From the NCBI RefSeq assembly GCF_000685015.1, contig NZ_BAYA01000004.1, positions 372,001 through 436,000 on the forward strand: a DNA stretch of 64,000 bases, written 5' to 3'. Source of the DNA: Paraburkholderia bannensis NBRC 103871 (GTDB taxonomy: Bacteria; Pseudomonadota; Gammaproteobacteria; Burkholderiales; Burkholderiaceae). Position 1 is the stretch's first letter. Each line of letters starts with the position of its first letter. The notes below the pieces were generated by a model. That model had not been told where the DNA came from. It saw only the letters and a list, made by a program, of their open reading frames with translations, and did no database searches. This document shows, piece by piece, positions 49,342-59,734 of the stretch. The translations under genes were made by a program, and so were the position numbers.

Positions 49342-50559
49342 TTACTGCACGAGGTTGTTCAGTTCGATGATCGGCAGCATCACCGCGAGCACGATCACCA
49401 GCACCACGCCCCCCATCGCCAGAATCAGCAACGGCTCCAGCAGGCTCGTGAGGAACATCGTGCGCCGCTCCAGTTCGCGCGCCTCGCCTTCGGCGGCGCG
49501 GTCGAGCATGGTCGTCACGTCGCCGGTCGCTTCGCCCGAACGTATCAGGTGCACCAGCACCGGCGGGAATGTCTTCGTATTGCCGAGCGCGCGCGACAGC
49601 GACGTGCCTTCGCGCACGCGCACGATCGCATCGTCGATGTTGTTGCGCATCGCCTTGTTCGAGAGCGTTTCGCCCGCGGCCTGCAGTGCGCGCAGGATCG
49701 GCACGCCCGCCGCGCTCAGAATGCCGAGCGTGCTCGCGAAGCGCACCGTGTTGTAGCCGCGCACGAGCTTGCCCGCGAGCGGGGCGGTGAGCAGCCAGCG
49801 GTCGAACGACAGGCGCGGGCCAGGCCGGCTCAACGTGGCGCGGACGATCCAGGCCACCACGGCCACGACGATCAGCACCGCCCACCACCATTGCCGCACG
49901 AACGACGACAGCCCCATCATCACGATGGTCAGAAACGGCAGTTGCTGCTTGGTGCTCGCGAACACGTTGACGACCTGCGGCACCACGTAGCTCAGCAGGA
50001 ACGTGACGATGCCGAACGCGATGATCGTGACGATCGTCGGGTACGTGAAGGCCAGCACGATCTTCTGCTTGAGCGCGTTGCGCTGCTCGATGTAGTCGGC
50101 CAGCCGCGAGAGCACGATGCCGAGCTTGCCCGTGTGCTCGCCCGCCGCGACCAGCGCGCGGTAGATGTCCGGAAAGTCGCGCGGGTGCTGCGTGAGCGCG
50201 TTGGCCAGCGAATGGCCGCCGAGCACTTCCGCGCGGATCGCGGCCATCAGTTCGCGGATGTAATCGCGCTCGGCCTGCTCGGTGAGCACGGCGAGCGCCT
50301 CGCCGAGCGGCAGGCCCGCGATCAGCAGGCTCGCGAGCTGGCGCGTGAGAATTGCCTGCTCGCGCTGCGAGAGCTTGCGGCCCAGCGCGAGACGCTGCTG
50401 GCGCGCGCCGCGCGTGCGGCTTGCGGCGGGTTCGACGACCAGCGGCGTGAGCCCCTGGCCGCGCAGTTGTTGACGTGCGCCGCGCGCGCTGTCGGCGTCG
50501 AGCACGCCTTTTTGCGCTTTGCCCGCGGCGTCGATCGCTTCGAAACGGAATGCCGGCAT
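49342..50559 (-). CDS. gspF: type II secretion inner-membrane platform protein GspF
   Basis: The 405-residue protein has the GspF fold: N-terminal region (MPAFRFEAIDAAGKAQKG), LSQREQAILTRQLASLLIAG, and three membrane segments with two repeated T2SSF domains (GGHSLANALTQHPRDFPDIY and VREGTSLSRALGNTKTFPPV). It forms the platform core. Confidence 0.96.
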   Translation of the reverse strand: MPAFRFEAIDAAGKAQKGVLDADSARGARQQLRGQGLTPLVVEPAASRTRGARQQRLALGRKLSQREQAILTRQLASLLIAGLPLGEALAVLTEQAERDYIRELMAAIRAEVLGGHSLANALTQHPRDFPDIYRALVAAGEHTGKLGIVLSRLADYIEQRNALKQKIVLAFTYPTIVTIIAFGIVTFLLSYVVPQVVNVFASTKQQLPFLTIVMMGLSSFVRQWWWAVLIVVAVVAWIVRATLSRPGPRLSFDRWLLTAPLAGKLVRGYNTVRFASTLGILSAAGVPILRALQAAGETLSNKAMRNNIDDAIVRVREGTSLSRALGNTKTFPPVLVHLIRSGEATGDVTTMLDRAAEGEARELERRTMFLTSLLEPLLILAMGGVVLVIVLAVMLPIIELNNLVQ

Positions 50560-50586
50560 GGTGCTAGTTCGCCTCCCGTTGTGCGC

Positions 50587-52062
50587 TTACGCGCCGCCCG
50601 TCACGCGCAACACTTCTTCGAGCGAAGTCGTGCCGCGGTCGAGCCAGCGCTCGCCGTCCTCGCGCAGCGTGCGCATGCCTTGCGCGCGCCCGGCGGCGAA
50701 GATTTCGGCATCGGCGGCGTTGCGGTGGATCAGTGCGCGGATCGGCTCGTCGATCAGCAGCAGTTCGTACACGCCGCGCCGTCCCGAATAGCCCGAATTG
50801 CCGCAGCGATCGCAACCGACCGGGTGATAGCGCGTGCGGCCGTCTTCTTCCACGCGCGCTTCCTTGCAGTGCGGACAAAGCTGGCGCACGAGACGCTGCG
50901 CCAGCACGCCGAGCAGCGAGGACGCCAGCAGGTACGGCTCGACGCCCATGTCGGTCAGGCGCGTGACGGCGGAAGCCGCATCGTTGGTGTGCAGCGTGGC
51001 GAGCACGAGGTGGCCCGTGAGCGACGCCTGCACGGCGATCTGTGCGGTCTCCAGGTCGCGGATTTCGCCGATCATGATGATGTCCGGATCCTGACGCAGG
51101 ATCGAGCGCAGCGCACGCGCGAAGGTCATGCCGATGCGCTCGTTCACCTGGGTCTGGCCGATGCCCGAGAGGTCGTACTCGATCGGGTCTTCGACGGTCA
51201 TGATGTTGGTCGTGGCCGTTTCCAGCCGCGACATCGACGCGTAGAGCGTGGTCGTCTTGCCGGAGCCGGTCGGGCCGGTCACGAGCACGATGCCGTGCGG
51301 CTTGGCGATCAGCTGGTCGAACTGGCCGAGCGTGTCGGACGCCATGCCGAGGGCTTCCAGGTTCAGGCGCTGCGCGTCTTTTTCGAGCAGACGCAGCACG
51401 GCGCGCTCGCCGTGGCCGGTCGGCAGGGTGGACACACGCACGTCGACGGGACGCCCGCCCACGCGCAGCGTGATGCGGCCGTCCTGCGGCAGACGTTTTT
51501 CGGCGATATCGAGCTGCGCCATGATCTTGATACGCGAGATCAGCGCGCCATGCAGCGCCTTCTTTGGACGCACGACGTCGCGCAGCGTGCCGTCGACGCG
51601 AAAGCGCACCACCGACGCGTTTTCGAACGGCTCGATGTGAATATCCGAAGCCTGCTCGCGCGCCGCCTGGGTGAGCAGCGCGTTGATCATGCGGATGATC
51701 GGCGCGTCGTCCTCGGACTCCAGCAGGTCTTCCACTTCGGGAATGTCCTGCATCAGGCGCGACAGATCGACCTCGCCTTCGACTTCGCCCACCACCTGCG
51801 CCGCGCTGCCGTCCTGGCGCGCGTAGGCCTGGTTGATCGCCTGGGCGAGTTCGTCGGACGGCACACGCACGAGCGTGAATGCGCCGAAATTGCGCGCGAC
51901 CTCGGCGATGGCCGCGCCCGAGGTGCGATCGCTGATCCACACTTCGAGACCTTCGGGGTGCTGCTGCGCCACCAGAATCTGGCCGCTGCGCGCGAAGCCG
52001 TACGGCACGAGCCGCGCGGCGATTGGCGACGGGGCTGCGCGCGGTGTTTCTGCTGTGCTCAC
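50587..52062 (-). CDS. gspE: type II secretion ATPase GspE
   Basis: The 491-residue protein starts at a GTG that overlaps the gspD stop (GTGA). Walker A GPTGSGKTTTLYAS, the Asp box (EDPIEYDLSGIGQTQVNERI), Walker B ILRQDPDIIMIGEIRD and the Cys4 zinc site (CPHC and CDRC) are visible. It powers pseudopilus assembly. It lies between gspD and gspF in the leftward run. Confidence 0.97.
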   Translation of the reverse strand: MSTAETPRAAPSPIAARLVPYGFARSGQILVAQQHPEGLEVWISDRTSGAAIAEVARNFGAFTLVRVPSDELAQAINQAYARQDGSAAQVVGEVEGEVDLSRLMQDIPEVEDLLESEDDAPIIRMINALLTQAAREQASDIHIEPFENASVVRFRVDGTLRDVVRPKKALHGALISRIKIMAQLDIAEKRLPQDGRITLRVGGRPVDVRVSTLPTGHGERAVLRLLEKDAQRLNLEALGMASDTLGQFDQLIAKPHGIVLVTGPTGSGKTTTLYASMSRLETATTNIMTVEDPIEYDLSGIGQTQVNERIGMTFARALRSILRQDPDIIMIGEIRDLETAQIAVQASLTGHLVLATLHTNDAASAVTRLTDMGVEPYLLASSLLGVLAQRLVRQLCPHCKEARVEEDGRTRYHPVGCDRCGNSGYSGRRGVYELLLIDEPIRALIHRNAADAEIFAAGRAQGMRTLREDGERWLDRGTTSLEEVLRVTGGA

Positions 52063-54419
52063 GGCTGCACCGTCGGCGAGGTCGTCAGCGGTTGCTGCTG
52101 CTGGGCGGGCGCGACCTGCAACGGCGCGGCCTGAACCGGGGCCGTCTGCACCGGCGCCGTTTGCGCGGGCTGCATCTGCGCGGCATTGGCAGGCGTAACC
52201 GGGAGCGTACGCACGGCCTGTTCGCGGCGCATCTTGTCGAGATCGAACAGGTTCACCGCCGATCCGCCTTCGGCCGGGCCGAGCGGCATCGGCGGCACGA
52301 CCGGATCGTCCTTGTCGCGCATCAGGTTGTTGTCGGACTTGTACGCGCCCGTCACGCCCTGGATGTAGTCGTAGCGGTTCGACGTCACGGCCTGCGCCGT
52401 ATCGCGGTCGCTAATGATCACCGGACGCAGGAACACCATCAGGTTGGTCTTCGCGCGCGTCTTGTTTTCGGAGCGGAACAACTGGCCGATCCAGGGAATA
52501 TCGCCGAGCAGCGGCACCTTGCTGTTGCTGACCTGATAGTTGTCCTGCATCAGGCCGCCGAGCACGATGATTTCGCCGTTGTCGGCCAGCACCGTCGACT
52601 GGATCGAACGCTTGGTGAAATCCGGGCCGGCCGGATTGGTCGTCGCGTTGGTCGTGCCGTTCACGATCGCCGAGTCTTCGGTGTACAGCTGGAGCTTCAG
52701 GATGCCGCCTTCGGTGATCTGCGGCTTGATGTGCAGCGTGAGACCGACATCGACGCGGTCATAGGTGTTGAACGCCGAACTCGTGGAGCCGCTCGTCAGG
52801 TTCGAATACGAACCCGTCTGGATCGGCACGTTGGTGCCGACGACGATCTTCGCTTCCTGGTTGTCGAGCGTGATCAGGTTAGGCGTGGACAGCACGTTGG
52901 CATCGTTGGTCTGCGAGAGCGCCTGGAGCAGGGCGCCCAGGCCCTGCACGCCGAACAGGTTGTGCACCCAGCCCACGTTCAGGCCCTGCTGGAGATTGCC
53001 CAGCGAGCTCACGAGACTGCCGCCCTGCACGGCGCTGCCCGTCAGGTTGATGATGCTGTTGCTGCTGCCGGTGGACAGATTGGTGCCGGCCAGCACATTG
53101 CCGCTGCCGATCTGCCACTGAATGCCCAGGTTGGCGTTCGTGTTCGAGTTCAGCTCGACGATCAGCGCTTCGATATAGACCTGGGCGCGGCGCGCGTCGA
53201 GCTGGTCGATCACGGTGCGCAGGTTGCGATAGAGCGGATCCGGCGCGGTGATGATCAGCGAGTTGGTGGCGGCGTCGGCCTGGATCATGCCGCCGCCCGA
53301 CGAGTTGTCGTCGCTCTTGTCCTTGCCGTTGTCGCCGAGGAAATCGCTGTTGCCGCTTGACGACCCGCTGCCGCCCATCGGGTTGTTCGACGAGCCGCTG
53401 CTGCCGCCCAGCGAGCTGGGCAGCGGGGGCGTGCCCGACATGCCGGTGGAGTTGCTGCCGCCGCTGCCACCGCCGCCGTTGCCGTTCTGGTTGAACGAAT
53501 TTGCGTTGCTGCCGGACGACGACGAATCGTTGCCGCCCTTGCCCATCATGCCGCGCAGGGTCTTGGCCAGTTGCACGGCGTCCGCGTTGCGCAGCGACAC
53601 GACGTGCATGTTGCCCGGCATGCTGGTCGGCGCGTCGAGCTGCTTCGCCAGTTGTTTGGCCGCCGCGAGGCGCTGCGCGTTCGAGGCGCGCAGCATGATC
53701 GAGTTGGTGCGCGAATCGGCGAGCACCGAGACCTTGAGCGTGGGATCGGAGCCGCCAATTGCGCCCGGATCGAGCATCTTCTGCAGCGTAGGCGCGATGT
53801 CGAGCGCATTGGCGTTGTGCAGCGGCACGACCTGCACCTGCTGGCCCGCGGCCGTGTCGACGCCCGCGATGATCGCCGCGATACGCCGCACGTTGTCGGC
53901 GTAATCGGTCACGACGAGCGCGTTGTTGCCCGGATAGGCGGCGATGGTGTTGTTCGGCGAAATCAGCGGGCGCAGTACCGGCAGCAGGTTGTTGGCCGAT
54001 TCGTTGCGCAGCTGGAAGACCTGGGTGATGACCTGGTCGCCACGCGCGCCCGGCGCGTTGCCGACATAAGTGGGCACGCCCTGGAGCTTGGCGTCGGCTT
54101 CAGGCACGACCTTGAGTACGCCATGATCCTGCACCAGCGAGAAACCCTGCATGCGCAGCGCCGACTGCAGCGTCTTGAGCGCCTGATCCTCGGGGACGGG
54201 GTTCTCGGAAACGAGATTGAGCTGCCCCTTCACGCGCGGATCGACAATGATCGTTTTGCCGGTGGCAGCGCCGATGGCCTTCGCGACCTGATCGATGTCG
54301 GCATTGACGAAGTTGAGGGTGACCTGGGCATGCGCGAGCTGCGCCGTAATCAGTCCGCTCACGAGCAGCGCCGTGGCGAGGCGACGCAAAGCCATACGAT
54401 TTCTTCTCATGGGTGTCAT
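52059..54419 (-). CDS. gspD: type II secretion outer-membrane secretin GspD
   Basis: From the ATG at 54419 the protein has 786 residues. It has a signal peptide (ATALLVSGLITAQLAHAQ), N-domains (FVNADIDQVAKAIGAATGKT and repeats), a Ser/Gly/Asn-rich low-complexity insert in the N3 region, and the secretin domain with VPLLGDIPWIGQLFRSENKT. It forms the outer-membrane pore. Starts at 54440 (GTG) or 54410 are possible. Its C-terminus is Gln/Pro/Ala-rich. Confidence 0.95.
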   Translation of the reverse strand: MTPMRRNRMALRRLATALLVSGLITAQLAHAQVTLNFVNADIDQVAKAIGAATGKTIIVDPRVKGQLNLVSENPVPEDQALKTLQSALRMQGFSLVQDHGVLKVVPEADAKLQGVPTYVGNAPGARGDQVITQVFQLRNESANNLLPVLRPLISPNNTIAAYPGNNALVVTDYADNVRRIAAIIAGVDTAAGQQVQVVPLHNANALDIAPTLQKMLDPGAIGGSDPTLKVSVLADSRTNSIMLRASNAQRLAAAKQLAKQLDAPTSMPGNMHVVSLRNADAVQLAKTLRGMMGKGGNDSSSSGSNANSFNQNGNGGGGSGGSNSTGMSGTPPLPSSLGGSSGSSNNPMGGSGSSSGNSDFLGDNGKDKSDDNSSGGGMIQADAATNSLIITAPDPLYRNLRTVIDQLDARRAQVYIEALIVELNSNTNANLGIQWQIGSGNVLAGTNLSTGSSNSIINLTGSAVQGGSLVSSLGNLQQGLNVGWVHNLFGVQGLGALLQALSQTNDANVLSTPNLITLDNQEAKIVVGTNVPIQTGSYSNLTSGSTSSAFNTYDRVDVGLTLHIKPQITEGGILKLQLYTEDSAIVNGTTNATTNPAGPDFTKRSIQSTVLADNGEIIVLGGLMQDNYQVSNSKVPLLGDIPWIGQLFRSENKTRAKTNLMVFLRPVIISDRDTAQAVTSNRYDYIQGVTGAYKSDNNLMRDKDDPVVPPMPLGPAEGGSAVNLFDLDKMRREQAVRTLPVTPANAAQMQPAQTAPVQTAPVQAAPLQVAPAQQQQPLTTSPTVQP

Positions 54420-54758
54420 ATCGAAGCCGGCAGAGGACACCGCCGGCTAGTCGTACTTATCGTGCTCAAGTGCACATCGTGCCCGTGCGAACGGCCCGCT
54501 GGCTGCCTGCAACGCAACCGCCTGGCCCCCCAAACCGCCGCAGACTGCCGACGCTCCTCCCCGGCAACCGATGCTCACCAAAAAGAGCAACAGTAGCAGT
54601 TTTTCGTGTCGAATTTGTCACAAAGACAAAACGTCTGGGGATTTCTTCTAAAGCGTGCGATGTCGCAAAAGCTATTTGTAAGGATTGACGCGTATCGAGG
54701 CCGCGCCTCTTGCGATCTTTCCTGGTTGACGGTGCCCGTGCCCAGGCCGTTTGGGCAG
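54420..54758. other. intergenic upstream of gspD
   Basis: About 340 bases between the gspD start and the promoter of the transglycosylase gene. It should hold the gspD promoter; I see no gene. Confidence 0.3.
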
Positions 54759-54759
54759 T

Positions 54760-54787
54760 TTGACGTGTCATGGACTGCCGGTATCAT
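54760..54787 (+). promoter_or_regulatory. promoter of the lytic transglycosylase gene
   Basis: TTGACG (54760-54765) and TATCAT (54782-54787) are 16 bases apart and point toward the gene starting at 54929. Both elements match sigma-70 consensus well, leaving a leader of about 135 bases. Confidence 0.5.
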
Positions 54788-54928
54788 ACGGGCGGCGCGG
54801 TGCCTGTGAACCTGCGGGTTGCCCCTACAGGGCACGGGTTTTCCCGATATCGGAGACTTCCGACACATATCGGATCGAGCCCGCGCCGAACCGCATCAAG
54901 ACTGTTTCGCACTCCACTCGACGTTGCA

Positions 54929-55372
54929 ATGAAAAAGGTTGCGTCCGCCACGATCGCCGTTCTTGCCACGCTCGCCGCCATGGCGAGCGCACCGGCGCGC
55001 GCCGATTGTTTCGACGAAGCGGCGCACTATCAGAAGGTCAATCCGTTGATCCTGCGCGCCATCGCGTGGCAAGAGTCGCACAACACGCCCGATGCAATGC
55101 ACAGGAATGCGAACGGTTCGACCGACTACGGCGTCATGCAGATCAACTCGATTCATCTGCCCGCGCTCGCGCAGTACGGTATCTCGCAAAGCACGCTGAT
55201 GGAGCCGTGCAAGAACGTCTACATTGCCGCCTGGCATTTGCGCCAGAAGATGAACAAGTACGGCAATACCTGGGCGGCGGTGGGCGCTTACCACTCGGAA
55301 ACCCCCACGCTGCGCGACCAGTACGCCCAGCAGATTGCCGCCATCCTGCGCAAATGGAAGCTGATGCCCTGA
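54929..55372 (+). CDS. periplasmic lytic transglycosylase (SLT, IagB/IpgF-like)
   Basis: From the ATG at 54929 the protein has 147 residues: a signal peptide (MKKVASATIAVLATLAAMAS...ARA), then an SLT domain with the catalytic Glu in AIAWQESHNTPDAMHRNANG and the DYGVMQINSIHLP block, and GAYHSETP at the end. It would cleave peptidoglycan glycan strands. Small SLTs of this type often serve secretion systems; it lies right after the gsp cluster, but on the other strand. Confidence 0.92.
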   Translation: MKKVASATIAVLATLAAMASAPARADCFDEAAHYQKVNPLILRAIAWQESHNTPDAMHRNANGSTDYGVMQINSIHLPALAQYGISQSTLMEPCKNVYIAAWHLRQKMNKYGNTWAAVGAYHSETPTLRDQYAQQIAAILRKWKLMP

Positions 55373-55534
55373 CGAGTGCGGGCGAGGCTTTGCCTCTGGA
55401 TTGACCTGGCCGGACGGCCAGCGCCGTCAGCGTGGCGCTCGCGCATGGTGCAAAATGCAGGCTTGCACCGCCGGAAACGCCCGTGCGGCCCGGCCTCCTG
55501 CCGCTTTTTCCTGTTTTCCTTACTGCACACTGCG

Positions 55535-56929
55535 ATGAATCCGACGCCACTGCCCGTCACCGTGCTCTCCGGCTTTCTGGGCGCGGGCAAGACCACATTG
55601 CTCAGCCACGTCCTGGCGAACCGCGCCGGTCTGCGCGTGGCCGTGATCGTCAACGACCTCGCCGCCGTCAACATCGACGCGGCGCTCGTGCGCGACGCCT
55701 CCGCGCTCGCGCGCGTCGAAGAGCGTCTTGTCGAGCTGTCCAACGGCTGCATCTGCTGCACGCTGCGCGACGACCTGCTGACCGAAATCCGCCGTCTGGC
55801 CGACCCGGCCCAGGCGGGCCAGCGCTTCGACGCCATCCTGATCGAATCCACGGGTGTCGCCGAGCCGATGCCGGTCGCCGAAACCTTCACGTTCACCGAC
55901 GAAGACGGCGGATCGCTCGCCGATATCGCGCGGCTGGACACGATGGTCACGGTCGTGGACGCCTTCAATTTCCTGCGCGACTACGCCAGCGCCGACCCGC
56001 TCGCCGAACGCGGCATGACGGTGGGCGAGGGCGACGACCGCACCATCGTCGAGTTGCTCATCGAGCAGGTGGAATTCTGCGACGTGCTCGTGCTGAACAA
56101 GGCCGATCTCGTGAGCGCCGACGACCTCGCGCGCCTGCAACACATCCTCGCGCGCATCAATCCGCGCGCGGTGCAGGTGGTGAGCCGTTTCGGCGAGGTG
56201 CCGCTCGATGCGGTGCTCAACACGGGCCGATTCGATTTCGACGCAGCGGCGAGCGCGCCGGGCTGGCTCGCGTCGCTGCATGAAGACGAACACGCCCACG
56301 GTCACACGCATGAACATGCGCACGATCATGAACACGGCGATGAACACGACCACGGCCACGGTCACGACGCTTGCGGCGCGCATTGCAGCCATCCGGATCA
56401 CCAGCATCGCAGCGAAGCCGACACGTACGGCATCGGCAACTTCGTTTATCGCGCGCGCAAACCGTTCCATCCGGAGCGTCTGTGGGCGCTGCTTAACCAG
56501 GAATGGACAGGCGTGCTGCGCTCCAAGGGCTTCTTCTGGCTCGCCACGCGCAACGACGTCGCCGGTCAGCTTTCCCAGGCGGGCGGCGTGTGCCGTCACG
56601 GCCCGGCGGGCACCTGGTGGGCCGCGCAGCCGCGCGAGGAATGGCCGCAGGACGCCGAGCTGGAACAGGAGATCGCGCGCGACTGGTTCGGCGATGCGAC
56701 CGACACGCGCATCGGCGACCGTCGCCAGGAACTGGTGATGATCGGCGTGAATCTCGATCACGCGGCGTGGCGCGCGAAGCTCGACGCGTGCCTCGTCACG
56801 GACGCCGAATTCGCCGCGGGCCCCGACGCCTGGCAGGCCTACGCCGACCCGTTCCCCGAGTGGGATTTCGACGATGACGACGATCATGACCACGACGGCG
56901 AAGGCGAAATCGTCCATCGCCACGACTGA
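55535..56929 (+). CDS. CobW/COG0523 GTPase, His-rich putative metal chaperone
   Basis: From the ATG at 55535 the protein has 464 residues. Walker A GFLGAGKT is at 13-20, the CxCC metal motif lies in NGCICCTL, then ESTGVAEP and NKAD. Residues about 248-290 form a His/Asp/Glu-rich linker ([20 protein letters not shown] and more) ahead of the CobW C-terminal domain. The end is also acidic and His-rich. Members of this family move zinc, cobalt or nickel. The metal here is not known; no Zur site was found by eye. Confidence 0.9.
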   Translation: MNPTPLPVTVLSGFLGAGKTTLLSHVLANRAGLRVAVIVNDLAAVNIDAALVRDASALARVEERLVELSNGCICCTLRDDLLTEIRRLADPAQAGQRFDAILIESTGVAEPMPVAETFTFTDEDGGSLADIARLDTMVTVVDAFNFLRDYASADPLAERGMTVGEGDDRTIVELLIEQVEFCDVLVLNKADLVSADDLARLQHILARINPRAVQVVSRFGEVPLDAVLNTGRFDFDAAASAPGWLASLHEDEHAHGHTHEHAHDHEHGDEHDHGHGHDACGAHCSHPDHQHRSEADTYGIGNFVYRARKPFHPERLWALLNQEWTGVLRSKGFFWLATRNDVAGQLSQAGGVCRHGPAGTWWAAQPREEWPQDAELEQEIARDWFGDATDTRIGDRRQELVMIGVNLDHAAWRAKLDACLVTDAEFAAGPDAWQAYADPFPEWDFDDDDDHDHDGEGEIVHRHD

Positions 56930-56948
56930 GGCCCGAACTCTTCGCCCG

Positions 56949-56980
56949 TAAAAAAGCCGCCTTTCGAGGCGGCTTTTTTC
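56949..56980. terminator. terminator after the CobW-family gene
   Basis: AAAAAAGCCGCC, a 6-base loop TTTCGA, then GGCGGCTTTTTT. A symmetrical A/T tail makes it work in both directions. Confidence 0.9.
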
Positions 56981-56994
56981 TCAAATAGCGGGCG

Positions 56995-57017
56995 AAAAAA
57001 AACCCGCCAGGGGCGGG
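56995..57017 (-). terminator. terminator after the HU gene
   Basis: Leftward: CCCGCC, a 3-base loop, GGCGGG and a run of T (57002-56995). It stands 33 bases past the HU stop. Confidence 0.85.
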
Positions 57018-57049
57018 TGTCAACTTAAAGCGGTATTGCTTGACTTGCC

Positions 57050-57328
57050 TTAGCGCTTGTTGACGGCGTCCTTGAACGCCTTGCCAGCCGTGAACTTGAC
57101 GGTCTTGGCTGCCGGAATCTTGATGGTCTCGCCGGTCTTCGGGTTGCGGCCCGTACGTGCTGCGCGCTTGCCCGAGCCGAAGCTGCCGAAGCCGATCAGC
57201 TGGACAGCGTCGCCTTTCGAAACGGCCTTCTTGACCACTTCGAGGAGCGTATCCAGCGTTTCACCGGTTTGAGCCTTGCTAGCGCCCGTCTGTGCTGCGA
57301 CGGCGTCGATCAGTTCCTGTTTATTCAT
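57050..57328 (-). CDS. DNA-binding protein HU (beta-type)
   Basis: From the ATG at 57328 the protein has 92 residues: [20 protein letters not shown], the [23 protein letters not shown]-binding arm and the C-terminal helix FKDAVNKR. It is a dimeric nucleoid protein that bends DNA. AAAGGAATATCTCA precedes the ATG. A longer frame upstream lacks similarity. Confidence 0.96.
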   Translation of the reverse strand: MNKQELIDAVAAQTGASKAQTGETLDTLLEVVKKAVSKGDAVQLIGFGSFGSGKRAARTGRNPKTGETIKIPAAKTVKFTAGKAFKDAVNKR

Positions 57329-57379
57329 TGAGATATTCCTTTCTGTGTTTAGGTTGACACGAACAGCGCGAACGCGCCG

Positions 57380-57407
57380 ATTATACGGACGCGTGCCGCG
57401 CCGTCGA
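57380..57407 (-). promoter_or_regulatory. promoter of the HU gene
   Basis: Leftward a perfect TATAAT (57385-57380) lies 51 bases before the ATG, with a TCGACG-like -35 about 16 bases upstream. Confidence 0.5.
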
Positions 57408-57750
57408 GCAGCGCGGACCCGGAGCACCCCGGGGATTTGCGTCGCGGATTCGAGGCGCCTGCCGATTCCTGCAAGCACCCGCATCGTCCCGTGACGTCCG
57501 TGCTGCCGCTTCCCTGGGCGGCGCTTGCTATGATAGCGCAGCGCAAACCCAATAACGACAAGGGTTTCGAAGATTTCGAGGGGTGCGCGGCGGTTTTTTT
57601 GCACGTCTTTACGTTTTTGATGGGCGCCGCGCGCCAAACGCAGCCGGCGCGCATCGAATTAACCTTCGCGCGTTGCGTCGCGCCAACGCTTTGCGGCCGC
57701 AAACCCATACCCCACGGGCATTTCCCACTTTCCCCGCCGTCGCGTTAGTC
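57408..57750. other. intergenic, divergent HU/mnmC region
   Basis: About 340 bases upstream of mnmC and HU. No gene with a ribosome site was found. An A-rich stretch near 57540-57580 may hold the mnmC promoter. Confidence 0.3.
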
Positions 57751-59727
57751 ATGACCGCCACCCTGATTCCCGCCACGCTCGCCTTTCGCGAAGATGGCAC
57801 GCCGTTTTCGCCACGCTTCGGCGACGTCTATCACAGCCCGTCGGGCGCATTCGCACAGTCCGATTTCGTCTTCCTGAAGGGCAACGGCCTGCCTGAACGG
57901 TGGCAAAAGCGGCGCATTTTCACGGTGCTGGAAACGGGTTTTGGCATGGGCGTGAACTTCCTGACGACCTGGGCGGCCTGGCGCGACGACCCCGCTCGTT
58001 GCGAGCGCCTGCATTTTGTCTCGGTGGAAAAGCACCCGTTCGCACGCGACGATCTGCGCACGGCACTCGATGCGATTGTCGCGCACGCACCGAATGCCGA
58101 TCTCGCCACGCTCGCGCGCGAGCTGGTTCAAGCGTGGCCAATGCTCGTGCCGGGCACCCATCGGCTCGAATTCGACGGTGGCCGCGTGACGCTCACGCTG
58201 GTTTTCGGCGATGCGGTCGAGGCGCTTCCCAAACTGTGGTTGCGCGCCGACGCGATCTATCTGGATGGTTTCGCACCCGCGAAGAATCCCGAACTCTGGT
58301 CGCCGGCAATCTTCAAGGCGCTCGCGCGCGTCGCGGGCGAAGACGCGACCTTTGCCACCTGGAGCAGCGCTGGCGACGTCAAACGCGCGCTGGAGCAGAA
58401 CGGCTTCGAGTTTCGCAAGACGCCCGGTTTCGGCGACAAATGGGCGATGCTCACCGGACGCTTCGCACCGCGCTGGCGCGTGCGCCGTTACGAACCGCCC
58501 CTGCCGATGCCACTGGGCGAGCGCCATGCCGTCGTGATCGGCGCAGGCCTCGCGGGCAGTGCGCTCGTGGAGCGGCTCGCCGCGCGCGGCTGGCGCGTCA
58601 CGCTGCTGGAGCGTCATCCCGCGCCCGCTTGCGAAGCTTCGGGCAATCCGGCGGGCGTGTTTCACCCGCTGATTTCGCGTGACGACAGCACCGCGTCACG
58701 GATTACGCGCGCCGGTTTTCTCTACGCGCTGCGCCGCTGGAACGCGCTCGATGCACTGGGTCATGCGCCAAAGCGCACTCATGCAGGACTCCTGCATCTG
58801 GCGACTGACGACGAATCGCGCGCCGTAGCCGGAGCACTCGCATCGTTTTGTTATCCCAATGAATTTGTCCATGGCGTCGATCGCGGCGAAGCCGGGCGGA
58901 TCGCCGGCGTCGAACTCACGCAGGGCGGCTGGTTCTATCCGCACGGCGGCGCAATCGATCCCGCGTCGCTGTGCCGTGCGCAGATCGCGGCAGCCAGCGC
59001 CTTCAGCGGTGCGCAGGTAGAAGCGCGCTATGGCGTGCAGGTCGGCCGCATCGCGCGAGCGGGCGAGTCTTGGCAGGTATTCGACGATGCCGGCGCACTG
59101 ATCGCGCAAGCGGGCGCGGTGATCTTCGCCAATGCGCACGACGCGGCGCGGGCCGCGGCGCTCGACTTCGCGCCCACGCGCAGCGTGCGCGGCCAGCTCT
59201 CGCTGATTGATCGAAGCCCGCTCGCGGCGCTGCGCGTGCCCGTGATCGGCGACGGCTATGCGGTGCCGCTCGACGGCGACGTGACACTCGTCGGCGCGAC
59301 TTACGAAGTGGACGACACGAATCTCGATCTGCGCGCGCCCGGTCACCTGGAGAACCTCGAACGCGTCGCGCTGATGCTGCCCGAGCTGTCCCAGGCCACC
59401 GAACCGTCAACCGGCTGGCGAGGCCGCGTGGCGTTGCGCTGCGTCACCAGCGACCGCATGCCGATGATCGGCCAGCTCGGCGACGAGCAAGCCGCCCGCC
59501 GTGACGCCCAGCGCCTCTCGGGCGCGTGGCCGCAGGACTTGCCGCGCACGCCCGGCCTCTTTGGCGCGTTTGCGTTCGGCTCGCGCGGACTGGTCTGGGC
59601 GTCGCTGGGCGCGGAGCTGATCGCCTCGCAGCTGGAAGGCGAGCCGTGGCCAATCGAGCGCGAACTCGCCGAACAGATCGATCCCGCCCGCTTCCTGCAG
59701 CGCGCCTTACGCCAGCGCAGCCTCTAG
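57751..59727 (+). CDS. mnmC: bifunctional tRNA mnm5s2U34 biosynthesis protein MnmC
   Basis: The 658-residue protein is a fusion. The N-terminal methyltransferase (about 1-245) has FGDVYHSPSGAFAQSDFVFL and the SAM site VLETGFGMGVNFL. The C-terminal FAD oxidoreductase has VVIGAGLAGSALVERLAARG (GxGxxG) and YPHGGAIDPASL. It finishes the wobble-uridine modification begun by MnmE-MnmG. The ATG at 57751 matches the family start. Confidence 0.95.
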   Translation: MTATLIPATLAFREDGTPFSPRFGDVYHSPSGAFAQSDFVFLKGNGLPERWQKRRIFTVLETGFGMGVNFLTTWAAWRDDPARCERLHFVSVEKHPFARDDLRTALDAIVAHAPNADLATLARELVQAWPMLVPGTHRLEFDGGRVTLTLVFGDAVEALPKLWLRADAIYLDGFAPAKNPELWSPAIFKALARVAGEDATFATWSSAGDVKRALEQNGFEFRKTPGFGDKWAMLTGRFAPRWRVRRYEPPLPMPLGERHAVVIGAGLAGSALVERLAARGWRVTLLERHPAPACEASGNPAGVFHPLISRDDSTASRITRAGFLYALRRWNALDALGHAPKRTHAGLLHLATDDESRAVAGALASFCYPNEFVHGVDRGEAGRIAGVELTQGGWFYPHGGAIDPASLCRAQIAAASAFSGAQVEARYGVQVGRIARAGESWQVFDDAGALIAQAGAVIFANAHDAARAAALDFAPTRSVRGQLSLIDRSPLAALRVPVIGDGYAVPLDGDVTLVGATYEVDDTNLDLRAPGHLENLERVALMLPELSQATEPSTGWRGRVALRCVTSDRMPMIGQLGDEQAARRDAQRLSGAWPQDLPRTPGLFGAFAFGSRGLVWASLGAELIASQLEGEPWPIERELAEQIDPARFLQRALRQRSL

Positions 59728-59734
59728 TCGCAGT

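Noticed and set aside
49549-52134. 861-residue plus-strand frame opposite gspF and gspE
   Set aside because: His/Arg-rich shadow translation of gspF/gspE with no family features.
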